Assembly (NCBI RefSeq): GCF_963974575.1
Contig: NZ_CAXBBQ010000006.1
Location: forward strand, 263,408-327,407
Direction: 5' to 3'
DNA length: 64,000 bases
From: Sphingosinicella sp963974575
GTDB lineage: Bacteria; Pseudomonadota; Alphaproteobacteria; Sphingomonadales; Sphingomonadaceae
Made by a program: the position numbers and the translations under genes. The notes under the pieces were generated by a model. The model was not told where the DNA came from and searched no databases. It saw nothing but the letters and a program-made list of their open reading frames with translations. Each line of letters opens with the position of its first letter. Within the stretch, counting starts at the first letter, position 1. Of this stretch, positions 34,735-43,690 are shown one piece after another.

Positions 34735-35733
34735 ATGATGCGAAATTCGCTTGGCATTGCAGCTGCCTTCGCCGTTTTTTTCCTTTCGAATGGGGCCTTC
34801 GCCATGCAGGATTGGACGCTTCTTATCCACGGCGGCGCCGGGGCGATGGCACCAGGGAAACTGGAGCCGGAGCAGGATGCCGCCCGGCGGGCCGGGCTCG
34901 CGGCGGCACTGGAGGCGGGGAAGACCGTATTGGCTTCGGGCGGCAACGCGCTCGATGCCGTCGAGGCCGCCGTGAAAGTTTTGGAGGATAATCCCGGCTT
35001 CAATGCCGGCCGCGGCTCAGTGTTCACCTATGAAGGCGTCAACGAGCTGGATGCCGCCATTATGGACGGTCGCGACCGTGCGGCTGGTGCGGTTGCAGGC
35101 CTCACCCGCACCCGCAATCCCGTCACTGCGGCGCGCGCCGTGATGGAAAAGAGCCCCCACGTCATGTTGCAAGGCCCCGGTGCAGACCGCTTCGCGCGCG
35201 AGCGCGGCCTTGATCAGGTCGATCCTTCGTACTTCCGGACGGAGGAGCGCTGGCAGCAACTCCAGAAGATGAAGGAGAATGCAAAGACCGGCGCGGTGTT
35301 CGACGCCGACATGAAATACGGCACCGTTGGCGCCGTCGCGAAGGATGTCCATGGCAACCTCGCCGCTGCCACGTCCACCGGGGGGCTTACCGGCAAGCGC
35401 TGGGGCCGCGTCGGCGATTCGCCGGTGCTCGGCGCAGGCACGTATGCCGACAATCGCGGCTGCGCTGTCTCGGCGACGGGATCGGGCGAATATTACATCC
35501 GTGTCGGCGTCGCGCACGAAATCTGCGCACGTATGCGTTTCGGCAAGGAAAACGTGCAGGCAGCGGCCGACGCCGTGCAGGCGGAAGTGAAAGCTCTCGG
35601 CGGCGTCGGCGGCGTCATCGCCGTGTCTCCAGACGGTGCATCGGCCTTTTCCTTCAATACGCCCGGCATGTATCGGGGGCGAGCGACCTCCGGCGGTGAG
35701 TTTTCCGTTCATATCTATGGGAATGAAGAGTGA
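34735..35733 (+). CDS. Isoaspartyl peptidase / L-asparaginase (Ntn type)
   Basis: The 332-aa protein has a signal peptide (LGIAAAFAVFFLSNGAFA) and the plant-type asparaginase fold: IHGGAGAM, NAGRGSVFTYEGVNELDA, and the autocleavage site with nucleophilic Thr in DMKYGTVGAVAKD, then ATSTGGLTGKRWGRVGDSP. It would remove isoaspartyl or beta-aspartyl groups in the periplasm. It overlaps the next gene by 4 bases (GTGA), so the two are coupled. Confidence 0.92.
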   Translation: MMRNSLGIAAAFAVFFLSNGAFAMQDWTLLIHGGAGAMAPGKLEPEQDAARRAGLAAALEAGKTVLASGGNALDAVEAAVKVLEDNPGFNAGRGSVFTYEGVNELDAAIMDGRDRAAGAVAGLTRTRNPVTAARAVMEKSPHVMLQGPGADRFARERGLDQVDPSYFRTEERWQQLQKMKENAKTGAVFDADMKYGTVGAVAKDVHGNLAAATSTGGLTGKRWGRVGDSPVLGAGTYADNRGCAVSATGSGEYYIRVGVAHEICARMRFGKENVQAAADAVQAEVKALGGVGGVIAVSPDGASAFSFNTPGMYRGRATSGGEFSVHIYGNEE

Positions 35734-36962
35734 GCAGTAGCGACGTACTGATCGTGGGCGCGGGACAGGCCGCTGCCCAGGCCGCCATCAGTTTGCGGAT
35801 GGCGAACTTCACGGGCACCATCACGATGGTCGGCGCCGAAGCCGTTCCGCCCTATGAACGCCCGCCGCTTTCCAAGGACTATCTCGCCGGTGAAAAGGAA
35901 GCCGCCCGGCTGCTGCTTCGCCCCGAGGCGTTCTGGGCCGACAAGAACGTCACCCTGCATCTCGGCACGCGCGTCGTCGCGGTGAACCCGGAAGCGCGCA
36001 CCGTCACCACGGATGCGGGCGAGCATCTCGGCTACGGCGATCTCATCTGGGCAGCCGGCGGCAGCCCGCGCCCCCTGCCCCTGCCTGGCGCCGACAGCCA
36101 CAACGTCCACATGATCCGCACGATTGCCGACGTCGATGCCCTCCGCGCCGACCTTGAAGGCGGCGGGCCGGTGGTGATCATCGGTGGCGGCTACATCGGC
36201 CTTGAGGCGGCGGCTGTCCTCGTCAAACAAGGTCACAAGGTCACGCTGCTCGAAGCACTGCCGCGCGTGCTCGCGCGCGTTGCCGGAGAGACGGTGTCCC
36301 GCTTCTATGAAGAGGAGCACCGCGCCCATGGCGTCGATCTGCGCCTCTCCGCCGCCATTGAAGCGCTGGAAACAGAGGCCGGCCGCGTCACGGCCGTCCG
36401 TCTCGCCGACGGCGAGCGGCTTCCCGCAGCCGCGGTGATCGTCGGCATCGGCCTCGTGCCTTCTGTCGAGCCGCTTCTCGATGCGGGGGCGAGCGGCGGC
36501 AATGGTGTCGATGTCGATGCTTTCTGCCGCACGGCCCTTCCCCACGTCTATGCGATCGGCGATTGTGCGGCCCACGAGAGCCGTTTCGCGGAAGGCGCGC
36601 GTATCCGCCTCGAGTCGGTGCAGAATGCCGTCGATCAGGCGAAAACCGCTGTCGGCGCCATCCTCGGCAACCCGCAGCCCTACACGGCGACGCCGTGGTT
36701 CTGGTCCAACCAGTATGACCTCCGCCTGCAAACCGTCGGCCTCTCCACGGGCCACGATGCCACCGTGCTGCGCGGCGAGCCAAGCGCGCGCAGCTTCAGC
36801 CTTATCTATTTGAAGGGTGGCCGGGTCATCGCGCTCGATTGCATCAGTGCGGCGAAGGATTTCATTCAGGGGCGTGCACTCGTCGAAAAAGGGGCGGTCA
36901 TCAATCCGGCCCGCCTCGCCGATGCCGGCACACCGCTGAAGGAGCTCCTGGCCGCATCATAG
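35730..36962 (+). CDS. FAD-dependent ferredoxin reductase
   Basis: The 410-aa flavoprotein is of the rhodocoxin/putidaredoxin reductase type. It shows DVLIVGAGQAAAQAA (FAD), YERPPLSKDYLAG, VVIIGGGYIGLEAAA (NADH) and YAIGDCA. It passes electrons from NAD(P)H to a ferredoxin that serves an oxygenase or P450; no such partner is adjacent. The start is GTG at 35730. Confidence 0.9.
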   Translation: MSSSDVLIVGAGQAAAQAAISLRMANFTGTITMVGAEAVPPYERPPLSKDYLAGEKEAARLLLRPEAFWADKNVTLHLGTRVVAVNPEARTVTTDAGEHLGYGDLIWAAGGSPRPLPLPGADSHNVHMIRTIADVDALRADLEGGGPVVIIGGGYIGLEAAAVLVKQGHKVTLLEALPRVLARVAGETVSRFYEEEHRAHGVDLRLSAAIEALETEAGRVTAVRLADGERLPAAAVIVGIGLVPSVEPLLDAGASGGNGVDVDAFCRTALPHVYAIGDCAAHESRFAEGARIRLESVQNAVDQAKTAVGAILGNPQPYTATPWFWSNQYDLRLQTVGLSTGHDATVLRGEPSARSFSLIYLKGGRVIALDCISAAKDFIQGRALVEKGAVINPARLADAGTPLKELLAAS

Positions 36963-36975
36963 GGGGACTCACGCC

Positions 36976-37917
36976 TTGACCATGCCAGCGCTGTTTCGTG
37001 GGCGGCTTTCGATCCCGGTGATCGGGTCGCCGCTGTTCATCATCTCGAACCCTGATCTCGTCATCGCGCAGTGCCGCGCGGGCATCGTCGGCAGCTTCCC
37101 GTCGCTGAACGCCCGCCCGCTGGCGCAGTTCGAAGAATGGCTGCAGCGCCTTTCGAGCGAGCTCACCGAGAAGGACGCGCCCTACGCGGTCAACCTCATC
37201 GTCCACAAGTCGAACGACCGGCTGATGGACGACCTCGCGCTCTGCGTGAAATACAAGGTGCCGCTCATCATTACCTCGCTCGGCGCGCGCGAAGACGTGA
37301 ACGCGGCAATCCACAGCTACGGCGGCCTCGTCTTCCACGACGTCATCACGGGCGCGTATGCAAAGAAGGCCATCGAAAAGGGCGCGGACGGCCTCATTCC
37401 CGTCGCCGCGGGCGCGGGCGGCCATGCCGGCACGCTCTCCCCGTTCGCGCTCGTTCAGGAAATCCGCGAATGGTTCGACGGGCCGATCGCGCTTTCGGGC
37501 GCCATCGCGAGTGGAAGTGCCGTGCTCGCGGCCGAAGCGATGGGCGCCGATTTCGGCTATATCGGCTCGGCCTTCATCGCCACCACCGAAGCGCGCGCCG
37601 ACGAGCGCTACAAGCAGATGATCGTCGATAGCCGCGCGTCGGACATCGTCTATTCGAACCTCTTCACCGGCGTGCACGGCAACTACCTCGCCCCGTCCAT
37701 CGTGAATGCCGGCCTCGATCCCGCGAATTTGCCGACCAGCGACCCTTCGAAGATGGACTTCGGCAGCGGCGGCAACACCGGCGCCAAGGCGTGGAAAGAC
37801 ATCTGGGGCTGCGGCCAGGGCATCGGCGCGGTGAAGGCCGTGCTGCCCGCCGCGGAACTCGTCGCGCGCCTGAAACGCGAATACGACGCGGCCAAAGCGA
37901 AACTCTGCGCCGCCTGA
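36976..37917 (+). CDS. Nitronate monooxygenase-like FMN protein
   Basis: The 313-aa TIM-barrel FMN enzyme belongs to the 2-nitropropane dioxygenase/NMO family: LSIPVIGSPLFIISNPDLV, CRAGIVGSFPSLNARP, GAGGHAGTLSPF and GADFGYIGSAFIATTEA. It oxidises nitronates or acts as a related quinone or enoyl reductase. I use the TTG at 36976 because the family starts M-x-x-PALF; the ATG at 36982 is the alternative. It lies 13 bases after the reductase and probably shares its transcript. Confidence 0.88.
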   Translation: MTMPALFRGRLSIPVIGSPLFIISNPDLVIAQCRAGIVGSFPSLNARPLAQFEEWLQRLSSELTEKDAPYAVNLIVHKSNDRLMDDLALCVKYKVPLIITSLGAREDVNAAIHSYGGLVFHDVITGAYAKKAIEKGADGLIPVAAGAGGHAGTLSPFALVQEIREWFDGPIALSGAIASGSAVLAAEAMGADFGYIGSAFIATTEARADERYKQMIVDSRASDIVYSNLFTGVHGNYLAPSIVNAGLDPANLPTSDPSKMDFGSGGNTGAKAWKDIWGCGQGIGAVKAVLPAAELVARLKREYDAAKAKLCAA

Positions 37918-38016
37918 ACCGTTCTCTTTGATGCGGCTCAAGATACCGCCGGGCCGCTGTGGCATGGTTGGTTCCGGAACAAGCCGCGACTCGAAGGCAA
38001 GGATCGGAAGCGCACG

Positions 38017-38418
38017 ATGGAACTGACGATTTCTCTCGAAGAGGTATGCCGCATCGTGCTGAGGGCACGCGAATACGACGCGCAGGTCCCCGCCGTCGAT
38101 CCCGACGACAGCTCCAACATGGCCGACGACAAGGCCGTGGACGTTCTCGAAGACTCCTCGAACACCTCTGTCGAGGAAGAGCTGCGCAGCATGATCGAGG
38201 ATCTGAACGACGACGAGCAGACCGAACTCTACACGCTGATGCTGGTCGGCGCCGGCGACTACGACCCCGCCGAATGGGATGAAGCCCTCGCCACCGTCAC
38301 CGACGAGATTTCAGACATCCCCGATGCCCTCATGCGCACCCCCATGCTGGCCTCACTCCTGGAAACCGGCCTCGCGGCGTTCGGGCTGGACTGCGACGGG
38401 CTGGGAACGGTGGGTTAG
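38017..38418 (+). CDS. DUF3775 domain protein
   Basis: The 133-aa acidic protein has a DUF3775 core: MELTISLEEVCRIVLRAREYD, then a linker and ELRSMIEDLNDDEQTELYTLMLVG followed by GDYDPAEWDEAL. The family is frequent in alphaproteobacteria and has no known function. ggaag stands about 8 bases ahead of the ATG. It converges on the glycosyltransferase gene, ending one base before it. Confidence 0.8.
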   Translation: MELTISLEEVCRIVLRAREYDAQVPAVDPDDSSNMADDKAVDVLEDSSNTSVEEELRSMIEDLNDDEQTELYTLMLVGAGDYDPAEWDEALATVTDEISDIPDALMRTPMLASLLETGLAAFGLDCDGLGTVG

Positions 38419-40308
38419 CTACCCGGGGTCGTCATCGCGAACCCAAAGCGCATACCCCTGAATGGAGTCCACCTTCCGATAGTTCTCCCAGACGGATGCA
38501 AAGCGAGGATCACCTGAGAGGTATTCGAGGTAATTGAACTTTCCGCCGATGAAATATGACTTCCGTTTGCGTTCATCGACGAAGACGTGACCGGGCTTGA
38601 AAGCGAGCAGATCGTCTACTGTTGCGCGGCGGGAATAATTCAAGATTTGCAGTGCCTGGCTGCATGACTGGTGATTGATCTGGCACTTGGGTTCAGAAAG
38701 CAGGCCCGCAGCACCCGGAACGAGCCATTGCGCAGGAAAACGGCTTGTCCAGGTTGCACCGGTCAGGTTGACGAAGGGGAAGCTGGCCCAAAGATTCGAC
38801 GATAGCACCAGGACGGATGGTGCAACGCCGGGCACGGGATAAGCAGCCAAGAATGGGCGAAGGAGCCGTGATTTGTAAGGCCCTTCGATGACAGGCGGCA
38901 ATAGCATCGCGGCGACTGTCATAACCGCTATCACGGCATAGAGTTTCCTGACGAAACCCCGCGCAATCATCGCGCAGAGTGTTAGCAACAGGAACACGTT
39001 CATGGGATATGCGTGAGATGGCCATCCCTTGAACTGGATCAAATAGGCCCCGCAAAAACCGGTCGCCACGGCAGCAAATCTCAATGCGAACGAATTTTTT
39101 GAAAATTCATACTGAAGAAACAACAAGTACAGGACGATTGGAAATACGAGAAAGTGCGGCTTCGTAATAACCAGCAGGGAAACGTATCCGTAGGCGTGAT
39201 AAACTTCCGACGCCATTGGAACGATATTATCGATATACTCCCTGTGAAATACGAATATGAAAACAAAGTACAAGCCGCACAGCGTTGATATGGTTATATT
39301 TTCTAGCGAAAAAACAGCTCTACAGTTTTTCCCCTGCAAGGACGCAACCACTGAAACAAGCAGTGGCGCAAACAGGAAATAGGGTTTCATCGCCAAGCCG
39401 AAGAACGCAAATACGCCGAGGGCTATAGCCTCCAGAGGCTTCCTCTGGGAACCTGAAGGATCGAGGCAAAGCGCAAGGAAATATGGCAATGAAAAAATGA
39501 GCATCAGGTGCTCGCGCTGGCCAACGAAAGGAATCGGCAGCACGATCAGCGATATGATCGCAGCCGAAAAAACGGCGATGCGTTCCACGCGCGTCACATC
39601 TTCACTTGCCGCGACGATGCGTCCACACCAGACAAGCGACACGAACAGAAGGCCAGAAACGTAGATTAGAAACGCTGAAGTGCTTCCACTTCCTATCCAT
39701 TGAGACACGAGTACCGGTGGTGCGGTTACGTAGAACGCCAGCGGGGGATTGATCTCAATGACATCGACATAGAGACGGGCGCCGTTCAGGAACTTTTCCG
39801 TGGCCACCAAATACCAACTCGTATCATGGTTAAAGGGCCGTCCCCAGAAATAGAGGGCGAATAGTGCCGTGGTGGCAAACGCCCAAGCAACGTACGACGC
39901 AAACATCGATCTTTCATCGAGATGATGCCCCGGACGGAACACCCAAAATTTGAATGCAACGAAGTTGAGGCTGGGCACAGCGAGGCCAACCAGCGCCAGC
40001 GCCGCCAGCATCGGCCACTGCAGCACGTGCGTGACAACAAACACGATTAGGGAGGAGGTTGCGAAACCAAGAAGGCTTGCGACTGCAAATCTGCCGAGCG
40101 CTTCTGAATGTTCGGCCTGCCTGTTGAAGGTCCAACTGAAGTGGCCGAGGTAGGCAAATACCACCGCACAAGCGAAACCGACGGTGTTGGCCGATCCAGG
40201 TGTAAGGCCGCCAAGGCTGCTGGCCAGATAGGCCGCAAAAAGGTGGAGAGCTGTTGCCGCGACCCCCACCGTACCAAAGCGGCCCGCCTGCACTGCAAAC
40301 GCGGTCAT
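38419..40308 (-). CDS. GtrA-like domain fused to GT-C-type membrane glycosyltransferase
   Basis: The 629-aa protein has two parts. Residues about 1-130 are a four-span GtrA-like flippase domain (FGTVGVAATALHLFAAYLASS, then NFVAFKFWVFRPG). The rest is a multi-spanning GT-C-like transferase with an early D-T and E-I-N-P-P loop (NHDTSWYLVATEKFLNG, VIEINPPLAFY) and a soluble C-terminal tail. GtrA and such transferases are usually separate, so a single chain would couple lipid-linked sugar flipping and transfer. Base composition is clearly lower in GC than the neighbours, suggesting transfer. It overlaps the methyltransferase by 4 bases. Confidence 0.8.
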   Translation of the reverse strand: MTAFAVQAGRFGTVGVAATALHLFAAYLASSLGGLTPGSANTVGFACAVVFAYLGHFSWTFNRQAEHSEALGRFAVASLLGFATSSLIVFVVTHVLQWPMLAALALVGLAVPSLNFVAFKFWVFRPGHHLDERSMFASYVAWAFATTALFALYFWGRPFNHDTSWYLVATEKFLNGARLYVDVIEINPPLAFYVTAPPVLVSQWIGSGSTSAFLIYVSGLLFVSLVWCGRIVAASEDVTRVERIAVFSAAIISLIVLPIPFVGQREHLMLIFSLPYFLALCLDPSGSQRKPLEAIALGVFAFFGLAMKPYFLFAPLLVSVVASLQGKNCRAVFSLENITISTLCGLYFVFIFVFHREYIDNIVPMASEVYHAYGYVSLLVITKPHFLVFPIVLYLLFLQYEFSKNSFALRFAAVATGFCGAYLIQFKGWPSHAYPMNVFLLLTLCAMIARGFVRKLYAVIAVMTVAAMLLPPVIEGPYKSRLLRPFLAAYPVPGVAPSVLVLSSNLWASFPFVNLTGATWTSRFPAQWLVPGAAGLLSEPKCQINHQSCSQALQILNYSRRATVDDLLAFKPGHVFVDERKRKSYFIGGKFNYLEYLSGDPRFASVWENYRKVDSIQGYALWVRDDDPG

Positions 40309-41036
40309 GATTTCCGTAGCGACGCGTAAAGAGAAAGGCCGAATGGCAAGGGGACATTGCCGACGATCCAACGCTCCAGCCCAAATACGCCCGCCAAGGC
40401 TGCATTGACGACGGGATGAGGCATCAAGTCGGTTTCGGCATGTCTGTTGAAAACCCGTTCCGCGATGCGCTGGACGACGGCCAGCGGGAACAACAGGGTG
40501 TTGAAGTACGCAAGTTCAACAACCTCCAACCCGGCCTTCTCTGCGGCTTCGCGCAGGGAATCAGGTGTGTAGCGACGTTGATGATGGTGCAATTCGTCAT
40601 GGCGAGACCAGAGCCAGGGCATCGCCGGCACGGTCAGCAATATACGCCCGTCGTCAGCAAGCCGCTGCGAGAGGGCCCGCAGCGAGTCACTGTCCCGTTC
40701 CACGTGTTCGAGGACATCGAACATCGTGATCAAATCGAAGTTCTTGCTTTCGAACGGAATGTTGTCCGGCATCTCTCCGAAAAGGATATCCCCTGCCCAT
40801 TTGTCGCGTGCGCTTTGCCGAGCGCCTGCATCATATTCAAACGCGTGGACGTTTCCGAATTCAGCCAACAGGGGTAAATTTCCGCCTGTACCGGAACCCG
40901 CATCCAGCAGAAGTGGATTTTGCGCCTTATCCGCGAGATTCCGCGCCAGCAAGCGTCTCAAAATATGTCGCCGTCCCACGAACCACCAATGTTCGTCTTC
41001 CTGCGCGGCCATGCGCGTGTAGACGGCTCTATCCAC
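40305..41036 (-). CDS. Class I SAM-dependent methyltransferase
   Basis: The 243-aa enzyme has motif I LLDAGSGTGGNLPLL, an acidic post-I segment VHAFEYDAGA, motif IV LITMFDVLEHVERD and motif VI DDGRILLTVPAM. The N-terminal EDEHWWFVGRRHIL is typical for methyltransferases next to polysaccharide genes. It overlaps the GtrB-like gene on one side and the GtrA fusion on the other, so it may modify the lipid or sugar handled by that operon. Confidence 0.85.
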   Translation of the reverse strand: MDRAVYTRMAAQEDEHWWFVGRRHILRRLLARNLADKAQNPLLLDAGSGTGGNLPLLAEFGNVHAFEYDAGARQSARDKWAGDILFGEMPDNIPFESKNFDLITMFDVLEHVERDSDSLRALSQRLADDGRILLTVPAMPWLWSRHDELHHHQRRYTPDSLREAAEKAGLEVVELAYFNTLLFPLAVVQRIAERVFNRHAETDLMPHPVVNAALAGVFGLERWIVGNVPLPFGLSLYASLRKS

Positions 41037-42057
41037 GGGACACCTTGGACAGATCAGATGCCTCTATGCCGAACGTATGCTCGACGATGTAAAGCGGCCT
41101 GCCGCGAACTTCTGTGGATATGCGACCGATATACTCCCCAAGGATACCCAGCGAAATGAGATTCAAGGCGCCAAGGAGCAGCACTGTAACCATCAAAGAC
41201 GCGTAGCCCGGCACATCGACATTGCCGAGCAGCTTCGCAACAAGAATGAACCCGGCGTAAGCTATCGCGAGCGTGGCGAGCACGGTGCCGACATAGGTCC
41301 AGACCCTAAGGGGCGCCGTCGATGAAGAAAATATGCCGTCCAGCGCGAAGTTCCAAAGTTTCCAATACCGCCATTTACTGGTTCCTTTTGAGCGCTGCTC
41401 ACGCACAAAAGCAACTTCGTCGCGACTAAAGCCCACCCAGGAGAAAAGCGATTTGTTGAAGCGCGTCCTTTCTCCCAAGGTGAGGAGCACATCTACGACT
41501 TCGCGGTCCATCAGTCGGAAGTCTCCGACATTTGCCGGAATCGGATGATCCGCAAGCCGATTGAAGAGATCGTAGAAGCGTCCGGCAGTCAGCCGCTTCA
41601 GAAACGTATCCGACGAGCGATCTATGCGCACGCCTTCAACGACCTTTGCTCCTGCCGCCCATTTCGAGATCATCTCGGGAACGACTTCAGGTGGATCCTG
41701 CAGATCCACATCCATTGGGATAATGGCATCGCCCGTCGCGAATTTCAGACCGGCAGAAAGTGCGGCTTCCTTTCCGAAATTCCTGGAAAGGCTGACGAGC
41801 TTCACGCGCTTGTCGCGCCGCGCAAAGGCAGAAATGATTGCCGCAGTTTCGTCCCGGCTACCATCGTCAACGAAAACCACTTCCACCGTCAACGGCTCGG
41901 AAATATGTTCGCTCGCTGCCTCGACAACCGGAAGCACGCGTTCGAGGAACAAACCGATTGATTCCTGCTCATTCAGAACGGGGACGACCAAAGAAATCTT
42001 TTTGGTCCGAACGTTGCGCATACCGTGTGCCTTGCTTGAATAATTATCGGTATTCAA
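41029..42057 (-). CDS. GtrB-like family 2 glycosyltransferase
   Basis: The 342-aa protein is of the polyprenyl-phosphate glucosyltransferase/DPM1 type: VVPVLNEQESI, VFVDDGSRDETAAII, SRNFGKEAALSAGL, the metal motif in MDVDLQDPPE, and two C-terminal membrane spans after a FRL-MDREV region. It would load a sugar on undecaprenyl phosphate for flipping by the GtrA domain of the same operon. The ATG at 42021 (MRNVRTKK) is an alternative start. Confidence 0.9.
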   Translation of the reverse strand: MNTDNYSSKAHGMRNVRTKKISLVVPVLNEQESIGLFLERVLPVVEAASEHISEPLTVEVVFVDDGSRDETAAIISAFARRDKRVKLVSLSRNFGKEAALSAGLKFATGDAIIPMDVDLQDPPEVVPEMISKWAAGAKVVEGVRIDRSSDTFLKRLTAGRFYDLFNRLADHPIPANVGDFRLMDREVVDVLLTLGERTRFNKSLFSWVGFSRDEVAFVREQRSKGTSKWRYWKLWNFALDGIFSSSTAPLRVWTYVGTVLATLAIAYAGFILVAKLLGNVDVPGYASLMVTVLLLGALNLISLGILGEYIGRISTEVRGRPLYIVEHTFGIEASDLSKVSRG

Positions 42058-42133
42058 ACACCAGAATAGTTAATTCGCGGCTAAGTCTGCTCTGCACTGA
42101 CACCCACCGCATGGACGAATGGCAAGGCCGCCA

Positions 42134-43192
42134 TCATGCCGTCCGCAAATACCGCTCCGCCCCCCACCACACCGCATACGTTCCCGCGAAGGCGACGAGT
42201 CCGTCCACCGCGTAGTGCCAACCGAGGTGGATCGAGCCCACAAAAGTCGTCAGCGCAAAAAGCGAGGCGATGAGGCCTGCTGTGCGGCCGATCCGGAACG
42301 CGAGCAGCACGTAGAGAAATGCGATCGCGTTGTGCAGCGAGGGCATAGCGGAAATGCCCATGGAGAAGGCGATCGTGTCCGTTTCGTGCGCGGTCCAGAG
42401 CATATTCTGCCAGTGCAGCGCGCCAAGGCCCATGCCGCCGTCCGCCTTCAGCGCCGCGTCGATCGCGGTGAGCCTCTCCATCAGCCCGGCAAACTCAGGC
42501 GCGGAGGGCGAGGCCATGGCCGCGAGAAAGCACGGCCCCGCGGAGCTGCCGATGTAGGCGCCAAACACCCCGAGCACGATCCAGATGGCCGTGAAATTCA
42601 GGAAGAAGCGCGCCCGCTCGGCGCCCGGCGCGATGAGCGCGAAATAGCCGATCGCCACGGAAAGCCCGAACACCCAGAGCGTATACAGGCGATCGATCAC
42701 CAGCGTGGCATCGGCCGATCCGAACAGCGCATGGGTCAGTTCCCACGGTTGCCGGCCAAGGAACAGGAGCTTGTCGGCCGCGGTAAACAGATCGTCGAGA
42801 TAGAACGGCATGATGTGCGGGATCTGCATTTTCAGCATACCCATCGCCGCGAACAGCACCGGCATCAGTGCGAGCGGCAGAAGTCGGGAGATGAGCCCGC
42901 TCGTATCCTGAAGCTGCGCGCGCAGGGCAATCACCATGCGGGAGAGCGGCTGTGCCTCTCCGGAGAGCAGTGCTCCGATCAAATGATAGAGAAGCCCCAG
43001 CGATACCACGAGCGGAATGGCACGCAGCGCCTTGCCCACGTAGTCCGCGACAAGCGCCGCTGTTGAGACGCCATTCCACTGCGCCGCCACCTCCGAAACG
43101 CCGTAGATTCCAGCGACCATCAGAAAGAGCGGCGCAAGCCACACCCATTCTTCGCGTGCGATGGAAAACGGCCTTCCGAGAACAGCGTACAT
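42134..43192 (-). CDS. PAP2/Aur1-like membrane phosphatase or phosphotransferase
   Basis: The 352-aa protein has about nine membrane spans. Late in the chain SAMPSLHNA and SIHLGWHYAVDG carry the serine-histidine motifs of the PAP2 superfamily as arranged in Aur1/Ipt1-type proteins. In fungi this group makes inositol-phosphoceramide; in a sphingolipid-making bacterium a similar head-group transfer is conceivable but not shown. It is probably a single gene. Confidence 0.75.
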   Translation of the reverse strand: MYAVLGRPFSIAREEWVWLAPLFLMVAGIYGVSEVAAQWNGVSTAALVADYVGKALRAIPLVVSLGLLYHLIGALLSGEAQPLSRMVIALRAQLQDTSGLISRLLPLALMPVLFAAMGMLKMQIPHIMPFYLDDLFTAADKLLFLGRQPWELTHALFGSADATLVIDRLYTLWVFGLSVAIGYFALIAPGAERARFFLNFTAIWIVLGVFGAYIGSSAGPCFLAAMASPSAPEFAGLMERLTAIDAALKADGGMGLGALHWQNMLWTAHETDTIAFSMGISAMPSLHNAIAFLYVLLAFRIGRTAGLIASLFALTTFVGSIHLGWHYAVDGLVAFAGTYAVWWGAERYLRTA

Positions 43193-43390
43193 GGGCGCCC
43201 GATCGATAGCTGCAGCTGTGTCAGCAATAGATAGAAGGCGTTAACGATACGTAGAAGCCGTCCTCAGAGCGCGTCCGCCTCGGACATTACGAAGCCGTTC
43301 CAATAACATGTTGATAGTAGGGTTCGTGTGTGCAAGCAGCTGAACCGCGCGAGTTTTTTTATTCTCGCGTTGTTTACATCCCAGTTTGAC

Positions 43391-43418
43391 TGGCCCGGCC
43401 GTCCCAGCGGTCGGGCCA
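43391..43418 (+). terminator. Hairpin with T-run
   Basis: tggcccggcc and ggtcgggcca pair with one G-T contact, around gtcccagc, and are followed by ttttt. It lies between the PAP2 gene and the left att repeat, so it may insulate the integrated element. Confidence 0.6.
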
Positions 43419-43473
43419 TTTTTCGTCTTGCCGTGGTGTGGGGATTCCGGGCACCGAAATCGGAAGACACTGC

Positions 43474-43522
43474 GATGGTGAGCCCTGCTGGATTCGAACC
43501 AGCGACCTACTGATTAAAAGTC
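43474..43522 (-). repeat. Left attachment repeat (attL), tRNA-Lys 3' fragment
   Basis: These 49 bases are identical to 55632-55680. They contain the 3' part of tRNA-Lys from the anticodon region to CCA and two extra bases; the 5' half is absent, so this is not a gene. It marks the left edge of the element. Confidence 0.92.
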
Positions 43523-43618
43523 TATTTCAATGCCTATTCCGAGGCCCGCAGAAATCAGCCATTCACATCTTCCGGCGCTTGGTTTTTCCCGGTTTTCCTT
43601 GATAATACGTTGACATTC

Positions 43619-43685
43619 GTGTCCGCAAGAATCATTCTCGATGCACATTGATGCGCACTCGTTGCGCGGACACAATGCGGACACA
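43619..43685. promoter_or_regulatory. Candidate integrase arm sites
   Basis: gcggacaca occurs at 43666-43674 and 43677-43685, eleven bases apart, and gcggacac in reverse at 43619-43626. A copy is also near the right end (55581-55588) and one in the middle (47703-47711). Clusters of a short word at both ends suit integrase or excisionase binding. Confidence 0.4.
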
Positions 43686-43690
43686 CGGAC

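Noticed and set aside
35715..37965. Leftward open frames of 346 and 354 aa
   Set aside because: They are shadows of the ferredoxin reductase and nitronate monooxygenase genes.
43474..43522. A second tRNA-Lys gene
   Set aside because: Only the 3' portion is present; the 5' acceptor and D-arm are missing. It is an attachment repeat.
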